Shown here: piece by piece, positions 1-9,555 of the stretch
How the letters are laid out: the number at the start of each line of letters is the position of its first letter
How positions within the stretch are numbered: position 1 is the stretch's first letter
Source: Thermoproteota archaeon
Lineage (GTDB): Archaea > Thermoproteota > Methanomethylicia > Methanomethylicales > B66-G16
DNA: 17,566 nucleotides
NCBI GenBank assembly: GCA_003649085.1
Contig: QMQV01000025.1
Location: 1-17,566 of the forward strand
Reading direction: 5' to 3'
Position numbers and translations under genes: made by a program
Notes under the pieces: generated by a model
Told to the model about the DNA's origin: nothing
What the model saw: the letters and a program-made list of their open reading frames with translations, nothing else
The model's database searches: none

Positions 1-359
1 AACTCCTTGAGCTCAGCTTCGGCTTGCTTAATAAACTCAGCTGAGCTTCTCACCGCCTTTTCTATGTCAAGAAACTGCGCTTCCACCTCTTTGATAAGCT
101 CAGACCAGCTTTTCGCCTTAATCACGAAAGCTTCCGAACTTCCTGAAGATGTTTTTTCTAAGCCTAAGGTTGAGACTACGTAGGATATTCTATCATAAAG
201 CTCTTGAGCTTTCCTAGCTAACGCTTGTCCTTCTTTATCTTCCCCGCCCACCCTGACTATGTGTAAAACACCCTTCTTGCTTAGAAAGTCTAGAGTTTTA
301 TCAAGATCTTTTTTCAAGAAGAAGAGCGTTACTTTGCTCATCGTTTCTGCTCTAAACAT
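1..359 (-). CDS. atpI: A-type ATP synthase subunit I (a-like stator), N-terminal part
   Basis: Only the first 119 codons are inside the window; the gene continues past the left edge. The N-terminus begins MFRAETMSKVTLFFLKKDLD and soon has FLSKKGVLHIV, the typical opening of V/A-type ATPase subunit I, in which a cytoplasmic alpha/beta head contacts the peripheral stalks before a membrane domain forms the proton half-channels. The remaining visible sequence is charged and helical, as expected for the coiled cytoplasmic arm. The ATG at 357-359 is supported by a Shine-Dalgarno GAGGT at 367-371, seven bases upstream. It is the last visible gene of the ATPase operon, 48 bases after subunit K. The membrane part is not visible, so its functional residues cannot be checked. 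Confidence 0.88.
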   Translation of the reverse strand, partial: MFRAETMSKVTLFFLKKDLDKTLDFLSKKGVLHIVRVGGEDKEGQALARKAQELYDRISYVVSTLGLEKTSSGSSEAFVIKAKSWSELIKEVEAQFLDIEKAVRSSAEFIKQAEAELKE

Positions 360-375
360 CGCCCACACCTCTCAA

Positions 376-927
<552 letters not shown>

Positions 928-933
928 ACCCCC

Positions 934-1566
934 TTAGCTTGCAGCTTTTCTACGCTCAATCATTCTCTTAACCTTTTTAGCTCGGACAAACTCTTCTCGT
1001 TCTCTTTCCTCTAAAACAGAGGTTATGTACTTTATAGCGTTTTCATGCCATGGGATGAGCACGTATCGTAAAGCGTTTACCCTACGTTGGGTTTTCCTAA
1101 TCTCATCAACTACTCTGAAAACAGCATTTTCAACTTCAGCTAATCTTGCTGCATAATTTAAAGCTGCGTGAAACTTTTTGACAGCTACGTCTAGTGCTAT
1201 GCTCGTGTTTATGAAGCCGTATGAGGGCTTCGCCTCCGTTATTGTGAATATTACGGAGGCTATGGGAACGCCCATCAAGCTCCTATGCTTTAACGAGAAT
1301 TCCGCAGTCGCGGTGGGCATTATCGCTGCACTTTCTATTGTTTTGGAGCCTATAGCGAGGTATGCCTCATCGAGTGCTCTGTAAGCTTCTAGTAAGGCTT
1401 TATTTAAGGCGTCTCTTGCTCTTTTAGCATCTTCAAGTAGTTTCTCAAGTTGGAGTAACAAGATGTCTCTTTTTTCTTCAAGTAGGTCGTATGCGCGTCT
1501 TAGAAAAGTTAAGCTTCTCCTTAACCTGATTAGGGTGATTTTTGTCGGTAATACCCTCATTGACAT
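934..1566 (-). CDS. atpD: A-type ATP synthase subunit D (central stalk)
   Basis: Subunit D forms the rotating coiled-coil shaft inside the A3B3 head, equivalent to F-type gamma. The 210-aa product matches the family in length and pattern. The N-terminal helix contains VLPTKITLIRLRRSL and LLEEKRDILL, the conserved opening that enters the head. The C-terminal half contains ENAVFRVVDEIRKTQRRVNALRYVLIP, the second long helix typical of the D family. It starts four bases after the subunit B stop. ATG at 1564-1566 is used here; a second ATG two codons later (1558-1560) is equally possible because the nearest GAGG is poorly spaced for both. The tail is basic (MIERRKAAS). Confidence 0.95.
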   Translation of the reverse strand: MSMRVLPTKITLIRLRRSLTFLRRAYDLLEEKRDILLLQLEKLLEDAKRARDALNKALLEAYRALDEAYLAIGSKTIESAAIMPTATAEFSLKHRSLMGVPIASVIFTITEAKPSYGFINTSIALDVAVKKFHAALNYAARLAEVENAVFRVVDEIRKTQRRVNALRYVLIPWHENAIKYITSVLEEREREEFVRAKKVKRMIERRKAAS

Positions 1567-1570
1567 CGGG

Positions 1571-2959
1571 TTACTGCTTCCTCTTATAGTACTTTCTTAT
1601 GTATTCGTTGGGGATTCTGATGAGCTCTGACTCTGGAAGTATTGATAGAGCTTCCCAGGCGAGATCTAATGTTTGCTCAAGAGATCTGTTTTCATCGGGG
1701 GCTTGGCTTAGGAACTTGGTTTCAAAGAAGTCTGCAAAGACCAAATACCTTTTATCTCTCTCAGATAACCCTTCTTCGCCTACGATTGCTGTCAAAGCTC
1801 TGACTTCTTGGGCTCTAGCATAGGCAGCATATAGCTGGTTTGAAACGCTCATGTGGTCTTCTCTAGTCTTGCCTTTGCCCACGCCGTCCTTCATAAGCCT
1901 TGATAAGCTTGGTAGTACGTTTATTGGTGGGTAAATACCTCTTCTGTGCAAATCCCTATCTAGCACTATTTGCCCTTCAGTAATGTATCCTGTTAAGTCT
2001 GGGACTGGATGCGTTATGTCGTCGTTAGGCATTGTTAATACGGGCATCTGAGTGATGCTACCTTTTTTACCCTTAATTCTGCCTGCCCTCTCGTATATTG
2101 TTGCGAAGTCTGTGTATAGATAGCCTGGATAGCCTTTTCTGCTAGGCACTTCTTCGCGCGCCGCACTGATTTCTCTTAATGCCTCAGCATAGTTTGTCAT
2201 GTCAGTTAATATTACTAGTACGTGCATGTCGCATTCAAATGCTAAGTGCTCAGCTAACGTTAACGCAGCTCTAGGTGTTACAAGCCTCTCTACTGGAGGG
2301 TCATCAGCTAGGTTTAAGAACATGGCAGTTCTCTTTAAAGCGCCTGACTCCTCGAAGCTTTTCCTGAAGAAGGCTGCTTCATCCCTCTTTATGCCCATAG
2401 CAGCGAATATTACAGCGAACTCTGTTTCCTCGCCCCTAATAGTGGCTTGCCTAGCTATTTGAGTAGCTAAGAGGTTGTGCGGTAGACCTGAACCTGAGAA
2501 TAACGGTAGCTTTTGACCTCTAACGAGAGTGTTCATTCCGTCGATCGCAGAAACTCCAGTTTGAATGAACTGTGTTGGGTAGTCTCTGGCAAAGGGGTTT
2601 ATGGGAAGACCTGTTACATCTCTATAGTCCTCTGTGAAAGGTGGAGGACCTCCATCTATTGGCTCTCCAAGACCATTGAAAACCCTGCCGAGCATTTCTG
2701 TTGAAACTGGTATTTTAAGCGGCTTGCCTAGGAAGCGTACTCTAGTAGCGCTTGGCGATAGACCTGACGTACCCTCAAAAACTTCTATAACCGCTAGCCC
2801 TCTGCTAACTTCTAAAACTCTTCCTCGCCTACGCTCTCCATCAGGTGTTATGACTTCAGCCAGCTCATTGTATCCTACGTCTGTTACTCCTTCTACAAAT
2901 ACAAGTGGTCCTGAAATTGCTTTTACACCAACATACTCTATTCCAGCTGCTTCAGCCAT
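1571..2959 (-). CDS. atpB: A-type ATP synthase subunit B (non-catalytic head)
   Basis: The 462-aa product is full length for the B subunit, which alternates with A in the head and binds nucleotide without hydrolysing it. Visible family marks are the beta-barrel start ([15 protein letters not shown]), [15 protein letters not shown] near residue 91, the degenerate P-loop region SGSGLPHN (about 155-162) lacking GKT/S, and the conserved [21 protein letters not shown] followed by [19 protein letters not shown]. The start ATG overlaps the A stop by one base (TAATG), so translation is probably coupled; GAGGT lies eight bases upstream. Nothing unusual is seen. Confidence 0.98.
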   Translation of the reverse strand: MAEAAGIEYVGVKAISGPLVFVEGVTDVGYNELAEVITPDGERRRGRVLEVSRGLAVIEVFEGTSGLSPSATRVRFLGKPLKIPVSTEMLGRVFNGLGEPIDGGPPPFTEDYRDVTGLPINPFARDYPTQFIQTGVSAIDGMNTLVRGQKLPLFSGSGLPHNLLATQIARQATIRGEETEFAVIFAAMGIKRDEAAFFRKSFEESGALKRTAMFLNLADDPPVERLVTPRAALTLAEHLAFECDMHVLVILTDMTNYAEALREISAAREEVPSRKGYPGYLYTDFATIYERAGRIKGKKGSITQMPVLTMPNDDITHPVPDLTGYITEGQIVLDRDLHRRGIYPPINVLPSLSRLMKDGVGKGKTREDHMSVSNQLYAAYARAQEVRALTAIVGEEGLSERDKRYLVFADFFETKFLSQAPDENRSLEQTLDLAWEALSILPESELIRIPNEYIRKYYKRKQ

Positions 2960-4722
2960 TAGGCTTCACCTCTCTCAAGCTTTGATAACGCGTCTATAGC
3001 TTGTTGATATATTTCATCGATGAGCTCAAGCCTATCATTTGGAACAGACATTCTCATCTTAGATAACTCAACCAATACGGGGAGAGATTGAATCTTGTGG
3101 AAGGGTACTCCTCGACTAATAGCTCTCTTAGCGTGTTCATAGAAGTCTATTATCGCTTTAAGTAGCTTAAACTGTTTTTCAGGTGTTGAATATGTGTCTA
3201 TTGGGTCGTAAGCATTTTGCTGTAAGAAGCCTTCTCTTATTAAGCGCGCTATTTCTAAAATCAGCTTTTCAGAATCAGGTATTGCTTCAGGACCTAGTAA
3301 CCTAACAATTTCTTTAAGCTCATCCTCTCTTTGGAGGATTTTCATGGCTTGAAGCCTATAATGCCTCCAGGCCCCTCCAGTTCTCTCGTTCCACCACGGC
3401 TCAATAGCATCTAGATAATCTGAATAACTCAACAGCCAGTTTATAGCTGGGTAGTGCCTCATGCTAGCTAATGCGCTGTCTAATGCCCAGAAAGCTCTTA
3501 TGAACCTTTTAGTGTGAACAGTAACTGGTTCTGAGAAATCTCCACCAGGTGGTGATACTGCACCTATTAACGTAACTGAACCTGTCGCTCCATTGAGCGT
3601 TACGACTCTGCCAGCTCTTTCATAGAATTCCCCTAGCCTTGACGGCAGGTATGATGGAAAGCCTTCTTCAGCTGGCATTTCTTCAAGCCTACCTGAAATC
3701 TCTCTCAATGCCTCAGCCCACCTACTCGTTGAATCAGCCATTACGGCTGCGTCATACCCCATGTCCCTGAAGTACTCAGCTATAGTTACTCCAGTGTAAA
3801 TGCTGGCTTCTCTTGCTGAAACAGGCATATTGCTTGTGTTAGCTACTAGCACTGTTCTTTCCATTAGTGGCCTGCCTGTTCTTGGGTCTTTTAGCTCAGG
3901 GAAGCTGATCAATACCTCGGTCATCTCATTGCCTCTTTCACCACAACCAATGTAAATGATGACATCTGCATCTGACCATGCGGCGAGCTGGTGTAGAGTT
4001 ATCGTCTTACCTGTGCCGAAACCTCCTGGTATTGCTACAGCGCCTCCCTTAGCTACTGGGAAGAAGGTGCCAATGACTCTTTGACCAGTTAACATGGGTC
4101 TATCTAGCTCAAGCCTTCTTTGATATGGACGTGGCTGTCTAACAGGCCATCTATGATACATCTTAAGCTCTTCTTTACCAGTCTCGGTTTCCACAACAGC
4201 TACGACCTCCTCAACTGTATAGTCTCCTTCGCTAATAACTTCCACATATTCTCCATGGACATTTGGAGGCACTAATATCCTATGTTCAATTAGTGGCGTT
4301 TCTTGTACAACTCCAATGACTTGGCCACCAAAAGCCTTATCTCCTTTCTTGACACGTGGTTTGAAGTGCCATTTCTTATCTCTTGGCAATGGAGGAGCTT
4401 TTACGCCTCTTTTAACGAAGTGACCCATTAACGCCATTAAGTCACTTAATGGTCTTTGGATGCCGTCATATATTGTACCTATTAACCCTGGTCCAAGCTC
4501 AACATAGAGAGGCATGCCGGAGCCATAGACTTTTTCTCCAGGTCTTACTCCACTAGTGTCCTCATACACCTGTATTGTTGCAACATCTCCTTGAATCCTA
4601 ATAACTTCGCCTATTAATCCTTCTTTGCCTACGGAAACTAACTCGTACATCTTAACGTCTCTCATGCCTTCTGCTTGCACAACAGGGCCAGCGACTCGGA
4701 TTATCGTGCCTACGGAAGACAT
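2959..4722 (-). CDS. atpA: A-type ATP synthase catalytic subunit A
   Basis: This is the catalytic subunit that makes or hydrolyses ATP in the A3B3 head. At 587 aa it is full length, including the 'bulge' insertion (about residues 110-190) found in A but not in F-type beta. The P-loop is GGFGTGKT at 233-240, followed by [11 protein letters not shown] with the catalytic Glu near 262. [22 protein letters not shown] and [14 protein letters not shown] segments follow (here [15 protein letters not shown]). A strong GGAGGT lies six bases before ATG 4720-4722. The P-loop differs from the GPFGSGKT quoted for Pyrococcus at two positions, but lysine and threonine are kept, so activity is expected. It is two bases downstream of the E stop. 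Confidence 0.98.
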   Translation of the reverse strand: MSSVGTIIRVAGPVVQAEGMRDVKMYELVSVGKEGLIGEVIRIQGDVATIQVYEDTSGVRPGEKVYGSGMPLYVELGPGLIGTIYDGIQRPLSDLMALMGHFVKRGVKAPPLPRDKKWHFKPRVKKGDKAFGGQVIGVVQETPLIEHRILVPPNVHGEYVEVISEGDYTVEEVVAVVETETGKEELKMYHRWPVRQPRPYQRRLELDRPMLTGQRVIGTFFPVAKGGAVAIPGGFGTGKTITLHQLAAWSDADVIIYIGCGERGNEMTEVLISFPELKDPRTGRPLMERTVLVANTSNMPVSAREASIYTGVTIAEYFRDMGYDAAVMADSTSRWAEALREISGRLEEMPAEEGFPSYLPSRLGEFYERAGRVVTLNGATGSVTLIGAVSPPGGDFSEPVTVHTKRFIRAFWALDSALASMRHYPAINWLLSYSDYLDAIEPWWNERTGGAWRHYRLQAMKILQREDELKEIVRLLGPEAIPDSEKLILEIARLIREGFLQQNAYDPIDTYSTPEKQFKLLKAIIDFYEHAKRAISRGVPFHKIQSLPVLVELSKMRMSVPNDRLELIDEIYQQAIDALSKLERGEA

Positions 4723-4724
4723 AG

Positions 4725-5360
4725 CTACACCTCCTTAAACAGCATGTCAGCAAGTTTAACTCTAAGCTTAGGTTCAAGCTCTCTTAAGATTTTCTCAAAG
4801 GTATTATCGTAAGATAGCTTGCCATCGGGGCTTTCAACAATCACCCCGCCCACACATGCTATAGGCTTACTTGAAAGCGTGATATCAATCCCTATATCGC
4901 TTGAAAGCTTCCTCAAAAGCTGCTCGTTAAACTTCTTCATATCGTTCTTATTCAGGTGAAGAATCACCTTTTCACATTTAATGTATTTAGCTCCTTCGCT
5001 TATTAGCCGTGGTAAGCACTTGTCATAATACTCGTCCGTCTTAACATACTCTTTTAACTTAATTAAAGCCTCGTTAAAGACCCTCTTGATGATTTCATCT
5101 CTAGCTTGTAGTATGCCAATCCTAGCTTCAACTTCAGCGCTTGAAATTATCTTTCTCTTTTCGGTTTCAGCTTTCAGCTTAGCTGTATTTAGGTGTTCTT
5201 CAAAGATGTTCTTCGCTCTTTCTTTTGCGTCGTTTAGTGTTTGTAAACCACGCTGCTCAGCTTCATTTAGTACCTTGCTAATAGAGGACTTCACGTCATT
5301 TACTATTTCCTCGACTATAGCACTTAGTCCTTCAAGCGATATGAGTTCTTGACTGCTCAC
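4725..5360 (-). CDS. atpE: A-type ATP synthase subunit E (peripheral stalk)
   Basis: The 211-aa product has the subunit E layout. A long N-terminal charged helix (about residues 15-100, with [20 protein letters not shown]) forms the right-handed coiled-coil stalk. A C-terminal alpha/beta head that grips the top of the A3B3 head includes [21 protein letters not shown] and [21 protein letters not shown], the latter being the family's signature-like GGvvv-DGki-ydNT segment. The start codon is GTG at 5358-5360, which overlaps the F stop codon by four bases (GTGA), implying coupled translation. Its usual partner in the stalk, subunit H/G, is not in the visible part of the operon. Confidence 0.94.
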   Translation of the reverse strand: MSSQELISLEGLSAIVEEIVNDVKSSISKVLNEAEQRGLQTLNDAKERAKNIFEEHLNTAKLKAETEKRKIISSAEVEARIGILQARDEIIKRVFNEALIKLKEYVKTDEYYDKCLPRLISEGAKYIKCEKVILHLNKNDMKKFNEQLLRKLSSDIGIDITLSSKPIACVGGVIVESPDGKLSYDNTFEKILRELEPKLRVKLADMLFKEV

Positions 5361-5677
5361 CCTATCTTAACCCCCATAACCTTCTTAACTAGTTCTCTTA
5401 AGTCCACTACGACGCGCGGACCCGACCTACTAGGTATTTCAATTATCAACTTACTTAATGAAGAAGCTTTAACTTTATCTACCTCTTCCTTTGCCCAGGG
5501 CTCTAAGAACTGGTCATCAACTAATATCAGCGCTATGTCTTCCTTTTTAATAAGTTCCTTGAGCTTCTCTAGCATAGCGTGAGGTGTTGAAACTATTATG
5601 CCTTCTATACCGGCGAGTTTAAACCCTGTCACTGTCTCCTTTCCACCTATGATAACGGCTTTCAAGCTTAACCCCAC
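5357..5677 (-). CDS. atpF: A-type ATP synthase subunit F (central stalk)
   Basis: This small regulatory subunit binds D in the rotor. The 106-aa product carries the family core KAVIIGGKETVTGFKLAGIEG and the central ALILVDDQF motif, followed by IIEIPSRSG. It is the first gene of the operon. Two starts are possible. GTG at 5675-5677 gives the full 106 aa. TTG at 5663-5665 would begin LKAVIIGG, closer to the usual family N-terminus, and has a GGGGT five bases upstream. No ATG is available. The gene for subunit C, which often lies between E and F in euryarchaeal operons, is absent here. Confidence 0.92.
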   Translation of the reverse strand: MGLSLKAVIIGGKETVTGFKLAGIEGIIVSTPHAMLEKLKELIKKEDIALILVDDQFLEPWAKEEVDKVKASSLSKLIIEIPSRSGPRVVVDLRELVKKVMGVKIG

Positions 5678-5749
5678 ACTTTTAAAGCTTCTCTCTAAGC
5701 GGGTTGTTACTTATTAACTGTAGTAGCTTTGCTAGGTTTACGGTTTAGC

Positions 5750-5762
5750 GAATTTTTAAAGA
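5750..5762 (-). promoter_or_regulatory. Candidate TATA box for the ATP synthase operon
   Basis: On the minus strand this reads CTCTTTAAAAATT, a good archaeal box A. Initiation about 25 bases downstream, near 5730, would give a leader of about 50-60 bases before subunit F. A second AT-rich match, CTTTAAAAG near 5681-5689, is too close to both candidate starts to serve F. It is inferred from sequence only. The stretch is nearly symmetrical and could also read on the other strand. Confidence 0.45.
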
Positions 5763-5774
5763 GCTTGTTAATAA

Positions 5775-5783
5775 GCTTTAAAC
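5775..5783 (+). promoter_or_regulatory. Candidate TATA box for the PHP-proS transcript
   Basis: GCTTTAAAC matches archaeal box A and lies about 40 bases before the PHP gene start. Initiation about 25 bases downstream would give a leader of about 12-17 bases that just contains the GAGGT ribosome site at 5808-5812. With the minus-strand box near 5756 it makes the 142-base gap 5678-5819 a divergent promoter region; nothing else is evident in that gap. Confidence 0.4.
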
Positions 5784-5819
5784 ATGTAGGTGCGAGTTGT
5801 AAGTTAAGAGGTTTAGGTT

Positions 5820-7082
5820 TTGAAGGTTATCGCGGATTTGCATATTCATAGCAAGTATAGTAGAGCTACGAGTACCGACATGAATTTAGAGGTTTTAGAG
5901 TATTATGCTAAGCTTAAAGGCTTAAACTTACTTGGAACTGGGGATTTTACTTATAGCAAATGGCTTAATGAGCTTAAAGAGCAGTTGATCGAAGAAGATT
6001 TTGGCATTTACATTAGAAGAGGATCTGATGGACAGGTGCGTTTCCTAGTTCAGACGGAAGTCAATACCGTATTTGAAGTTAATGGCAAGGTGAGGAGAGT
6101 ACATCACGTAATTTTTGTGCCATCGCTTGAAGTAGCTGAGCAAGTTAATGAAAGTCTTGCTAAGTATGGCGACTTAAATGTTGACGGAAGACCTACCTTG
6201 AAAATGGACGGTGCAACGCTAGTTGAAGAGGTTTTAAGCGTAGATGACTTAAACATCGTTTTTCCAGCGCACGCATGGACTCCCTGGTATTCGATATTCG
6301 GCTCTAGAGGCGGAGTTGATAAGATAGAGCAGTGTTATGGTGATAAGTCTAAGGAAGTTTTTGCGCTAGAAACAGGTTTATCCTCTGATCCACCCATGAA
6401 CTGGAGAGTTAGCGCTCTTGATAGGCTTACTTTGTTGTCAAACAGCGATAGCCATAGCCCTTGGCCTTGGAGGCTTGGAAGGGAGGCAAATGTCTTCGAA
6501 CTACGACATTTAAACTACTTAGAGCTTTACTCAGCAATAAGGGATAGGGATAGGAGCTCCTTCTTAATGACCATTGAAGTTGACCCAGCGTATGGCAAGT
6601 ATCACTGGAGTGGACATAGGGCTTGTGGCGTCTCAATGCCTCCAAGCGAGTCAATCTCACTTAAAGGCATTTGCCCTGTATGCGGTAAGAAGATGACAAA
6701 GGGCGTCGCAGAAAGGGTTGAAGAACTTGCCGATCGCCCAGAGGGCTTTCAACCTGAGAAAGCCATACCCTTTAAGCACGTCTTGCCTTTAAGCGAGATT
6801 TTGTCAGCTGCCCTAAATAAACCTCCAGAGTCGCGAGAAGTCTGGGATGTTTACATGAAGCTTGTTAAAAGCTTTGGAAACGAACTACATATCCTATTAG
6901 AGGCGCCGTTAAATGCGCTTAAAGAGAAACTCCCTCCTTTGGCTTATAAGCTTCTTGAGGATATGAGGGAGAATAAGCTTAACATAAAGCCTGGGTATGA
7001 TGGAGTATATGGTCAGCTCATAGTTGGTGAGAGGGAAGTTAGTTTAGCAGGACAGTTTAAGTTAGAAGACTTTATAGCTTGA
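5820..7082 (+). CDS. PHP-family phosphoesterase with Zn ribbon (COG1379 type)
   Basis: The 420-aa protein starts with a PHP metal-dependent hydrolase domain: DLHIHSKYS (H8, H10), GTGDF (D42), QTE (E80), RRVHHVIF (H95/H96), FPAHAWTP (H151) and SNSDSHSPWP (D210, H212). These are the expected metal ligands, so it should be active. A Zn-ribbon-like segment follows, with C269 in SGHRACG and C285/C288 in CPVCGKKM, then a helical C-terminal part ending near KPGYDGVYGQL. This arrangement matches the poorly characterised COG1379 family ('PHP phosphoesterase with Zn ribbon'). The substrate is unknown; a nucleic-acid role is only a guess. The start is TTG at 5820-5822, chosen because GAGGT is seven bases upstream and the PHP motif begins at once. 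It probably shares a transcript with proS, 41 bases downstream. Confidence 0.9.
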   Translation: MKVIADLHIHSKYSRATSTDMNLEVLEYYAKLKGLNLLGTGDFTYSKWLNELKEQLIEEDFGIYIRRGSDGQVRFLVQTEVNTVFEVNGKVRRVHHVIFVPSLEVAEQVNESLAKYGDLNVDGRPTLKMDGATLVEEVLSVDDLNIVFPAHAWTPWYSIFGSRGGVDKIEQCYGDKSKEVFALETGLSSDPPMNWRVSALDRLTLLSNSDSHSPWPWRLGREANVFELRHLNYLELYSAIRDRDRSSFLMTIEVDPAYGKYHWSGHRACGVSMPPSESISLKGICPVCGKKMTKGVAERVEELADRPEGFQPEKAIPFKHVLPLSEILSAALNKPPESREVWDVYMKLVKSFGNELHILLEAPLNALKEKLPPLAYKLLEDMRENKLNIKPGYDGVYGQLIVGEREVSLAGQFKLEDFIA

Positions 7083-7123
7083 AGTTTAAGAAGTGTCTCA
7101 AAGAATGTTGTGAGGTTTAGCTG

Positions 7124-8563
7124 ATGAGGCCTGAACGTAAGGAGTGGAGTGAACAGTTTAGTGAGTGGTTTCATAGAGTTATCTTTGAGGCTAAGGTATA
7201 TGATTATAGGTACCCTGTCAAGGGCATGGCTGTTTGGATGCCATATGGCTTTAGCATTAGGAGAAACGTGTTAACTATAGTGAGAAACGTCTTGGAGAGC
7301 AGTGGCCATCAAGAAGTTTTGTTTCCCTTACTGATCCCAGAGGACATGTTGAGGCGTGAGGCTGAGCACGTGAAAAGCTTTGAAAAAGAGGTTTTCTGGG
7401 TTACTAGAGGTGGGGGCGAAGAGCTTAACGTCAAGCTAGCTTTGAGACCTACGAGTGAGACAGCTATTTATCCGATGTTTAAGCTGTGGATTTCATCATA
7501 TAACGATTTGCCCATAAAAATCTACCAAGTGGTAAGCGTCTTTAGACATGAGACAAAAGCTACGAAGCCTATGATCAGGGTTAGGGAGGTAACTACATTT
7601 AAGGAGGCACATACAGCACACGCAACACCTGAAGAAGCGGAAGAGCAGGTTCATGAAGCAGTTAGGGAGTATTCAAAGATTTTCGACACTTTAGGAATAC
7701 CTTATTTAATATCTAGGAGACCTGATTGGGATAAATTTCCAGGAGCAGTTTACACAATAGCTTTTGACACGATTATGCCAGATGGTAGAACTCTCCAGAT
7801 AGGTACTGTACATAACTTAGGTCAAACATTTTCAAAAGCCTTTGACATAAAGTTTATGAAAAGCGATGGAAGCTACGACTACGTATGGCAGACATGCTAT
7901 GGCATATCTGAGAGAGTGGTTGCAGCATTGATATCCGTTCACGGAGACGATCATGGAATGGTATTGCCACCCAAAGTTGCTCCAATTCATGCAGTTGTAG
8001 TCCCCATACCCTATAAGGATGCTGATAGCAAGGCAATATTTAATAAGGCACGTGAAGCTTGCGAGCTTTTAAATAGCCATGGCATTAAAGCGGTTATCGA
8101 CGATAGGCCAGACGTTACCCCTGGGAGTAAGTATTTTGAATGGGAGCTTAAAGGGGTCCCCGTAAGAGTAGAGATTGGCCCTAGAGATCTTGAAAAGGAG
8201 AGTGCCACTATCGTTAAGAGAGTTGATTTAGAGAAGAGGGTTTGTCCATTTAAGGAGCTTGTTAATGCTGTTGAAAGGGCCCTAGAAGAAGTAGATCTAG
8301 AGCTTAGAGATAGGGCTTGGAAGTTTTTAAAGGATAAAGTGTATAGGGTTGAAAGCCTTAAAGAAGGTAAAGCGATCATTGAGAAGCGTAACGGTATAGT
8401 AGAAATGCCTTGGTGTCTATCTGAAAGTTGTGGAAGAACTATCGAAGGAGAGTTAAATGCTAGCGTTCTAGGCCATCCAATCGAGGATGTCGACGTTGAC
8501 GGTAAATGTGTTGTATGTGGTAATAGAGCTGAGACCTTGATTAGGGTTGCGAAAACCTATTAA
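7124..8563 (+). CDS. proS: Prolyl-tRNA synthetase, archaeal/eukaryotic type
   Basis: A cytoplasmic class II synthetase that joins proline to tRNA-Pro. The 479-aa length fits the archaeal/eukaryotic form, which lacks the bacterial editing insertion. Visible parts are [15 protein letters not shown] (about 105-119), motif 2 [21 protein letters not shown] (139-159), the [15 protein letters not shown] region, and motif 3 around [16 protein letters not shown] (272-287). An anticodon-binding domain follows, then a C-terminal zinc domain with Cys 431, 436, 462 and 465. It ends in Tyr, as is typical of this type. The ATG at 7124-7126 has GAGGT seven bases upstream. Its stop codon overlaps the stop of the converging kinase gene. 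Confidence 0.98.
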   Translation: MRPERKEWSEQFSEWFHRVIFEAKVYDYRYPVKGMAVWMPYGFSIRRNVLTIVRNVLESSGHQEVLFPLLIPEDMLRREAEHVKSFEKEVFWVTRGGGEELNVKLALRPTSETAIYPMFKLWISSYNDLPIKIYQVVSVFRHETKATKPMIRVREVTTFKEAHTAHATPEEAEEQVHEAVREYSKIFDTLGIPYLISRRPDWDKFPGAVYTIAFDTIMPDGRTLQIGTVHNLGQTFSKAFDIKFMKSDGSYDYVWQTCYGISERVVAALISVHGDDHGMVLPPKVAPIHAVVVPIPYKDADSKAIFNKAREACELLNSHGIKAVIDDRPDVTPGSKYFEWELKGVPVRVEIGPRDLEKESATIVKRVDLEKRVCPFKELVNAVERALEEVDLELRDRAWKFLKDKVYRVESLKEGKAIIEKRNGIVEMPWCLSESCGRTIEGELNASVLGHPIEDVDVDGKCVVCGNRAETLIRVAKTY

Positions 8564-9480
8564 AGCTTCTTCACTTCTCTCATGATCTCCTCAGCTAGCT
8601 TGTTTACACTAACTATGTTCTTTACGGTCAGCTTGAAGTCTTTAAGCTCAAGGAAAAATGACGTGTAGGCAGAGCTAAAGCAGGCTGCACGTAGAGGGTT
8701 TTCAGCAATTTTCGACATATAGTATGTGAAAACACCAGCAAAGACGTCGCCAGCTCCGGTCGTATCGGATGTTAGGATCTCCTTGGAGGGCACATGGAAA
8801 ACTCCTTCGTTAAGCCCTATTAAACATCCTTTGGGGCCTAACGTTACCACTACTATAGCTCTTGTAAGCCTCCTCAATTTCATAATAGCTTCTAATGGTG
8901 AGCAGTTGGGTAAGAGAGCTTGTTGTTCAATATTAGACATCTTGACTAAGTCAACATCCTTAAAAGCTCTTATGAGGAGATTAGATGTCTTGTACGAAAC
9001 TAATCCATTTTTCGAAAAACGCCTCACAAAGCCCTGGATATCGAGCATCACTTTAGATTTTCTTGACTTATAGTAGTCTATGAGAGGCTTGAGTTCTTTG
9101 AGCGTTAGCTCCTTAGCTATTGGGCTTATAAGCACGTATTTTGCATTCACCATGGTGATATCGTTTAGCTTTATCTTATCCGCACTTGAAAGCAGTTTAA
9201 GCGACCTTTCTTCTCCTCTATAGTTTAGCAGATATCTTGTCGTCTTACGTATTGACCTCGACGTATAATCGAGGTTTATGCCTAAATTCCTTAGGAGACT
9301 TAAGTAGCTTTGAGGGAAGTCATATCCAATTTTCGATATTAAAGTAACCTTAAGCCCTAGGCTTGCAGCTGCCCCTCCAGCATAGAATGGTGGTCCTCCG
9401 AGCCTATCCTTGGCTATTGTAATTGAACCCTGAGTTACAGTGTCTAAAGCTAAGTTTGAAATTATCGCTAAGTCAAACAT
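8560..9480 (-). CDS. PfkB-family sugar or nucleoside kinase
   Basis: The product is a ribokinase/PfkB-fold kinase of 306 aa, the usual length. Counting from GTG 9486, visible motifs are the N-terminal substrate lid and glycine pair [16 protein letters not shown] (29-44) and the C-terminal signature [12 protein letters not shown] (240-251), with catalytic Asp247 and the anion-hole [17 protein letters not shown] (212-224) is the usual strand before it. The substrate cannot be read from sequence; ribose, adenosine, inositol or other sugars are all possible. ATG at 9478-9480 begins [13 protein letters not shown], a typical family N-terminus, and is preferred over GTG 9484-9486. The TATA-like element at 9512-9520 would place the transcript start about ten bases away, so the mRNA may be nearly leaderless. 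It stands alone between divergent and convergent neighbours. Confidence 0.9.
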   Translation of the reverse strand: MFDLAIISNLALDTVTQGSITIAKDRLGGPPFYAGGAAASLGLKVTLISKIGYDFPQSYLSLLRNLGINLDYTSRSIRKTTRYLLNYRGEERSLKLLSSADKIKLNDITMVNAKYVLISPIAKELTLKELKPLIDYYKSRKSKVMLDIQGFVRRFSKNGLVSYKTSNLLIRAFKDVDLVKMSNIEQQALLPNCSPLEAIMKLRRLTRAIVVVTLGPKGCLIGLNEGVFHVPSKEILTSDTTGAGDVFAGVFTYYMSKIAENPLRAACFSSAYTSFFLELKDFKLTVKNIVSVNKLAEEIMREVKKL

Positions 9481-9508
9481 TTGCACGCTCTAAACGACTT
9501 ACATTGGA

Positions 9509-9521
9509 AAACATATAAAGG
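9509..9521. promoter_or_regulatory. Shared TATA element between kinase gene and eS26
   Basis: The sequence AAACATATAAAGG reads as a TATA box on the plus strand (ACATATAAAG) and as CTTTATATG on the minus strand. It sits 36 bases before eS26 and about 30 bases before the kinase ATG. Spacing of about 25 bases to initiation fits both directions: eS26 with a short leader carrying AAGGT (9545-9549), and the kinase almost leaderless. No second good TATA element is seen in the 75-base gap. Bidirectional use is inferred. Confidence 0.5.
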
Positions 9522-9555
9522 AGTTTCGTGAGAACAAGTTGGAGAAGGTGAGTTT

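Noticed and set aside
1178..1384. Plus-strand open frame inside the atpD gene
   Set aside because: It lies fully opposite a conserved ATPase gene, resembles no known protein and has no convincing ribosome site; the same holds for the other frames opposite atpB, atpE, atpF, proS, rad50, mre11 and herA.
2634..2999. 121-aa plus-strand frame opposite the atpB start
   Set aside because: It is the complement of well-conserved subunit B sequence across the A-B junction; composition is serine/threonine-rich as expected for an antisense shadow.
5681..5689. CTTTAAAAG as the main ATPase operon promoter
   Set aside because: Initiation about 25 bases downstream would fall inside the F coding region, past both candidate starts; the element near 5756 fits better.
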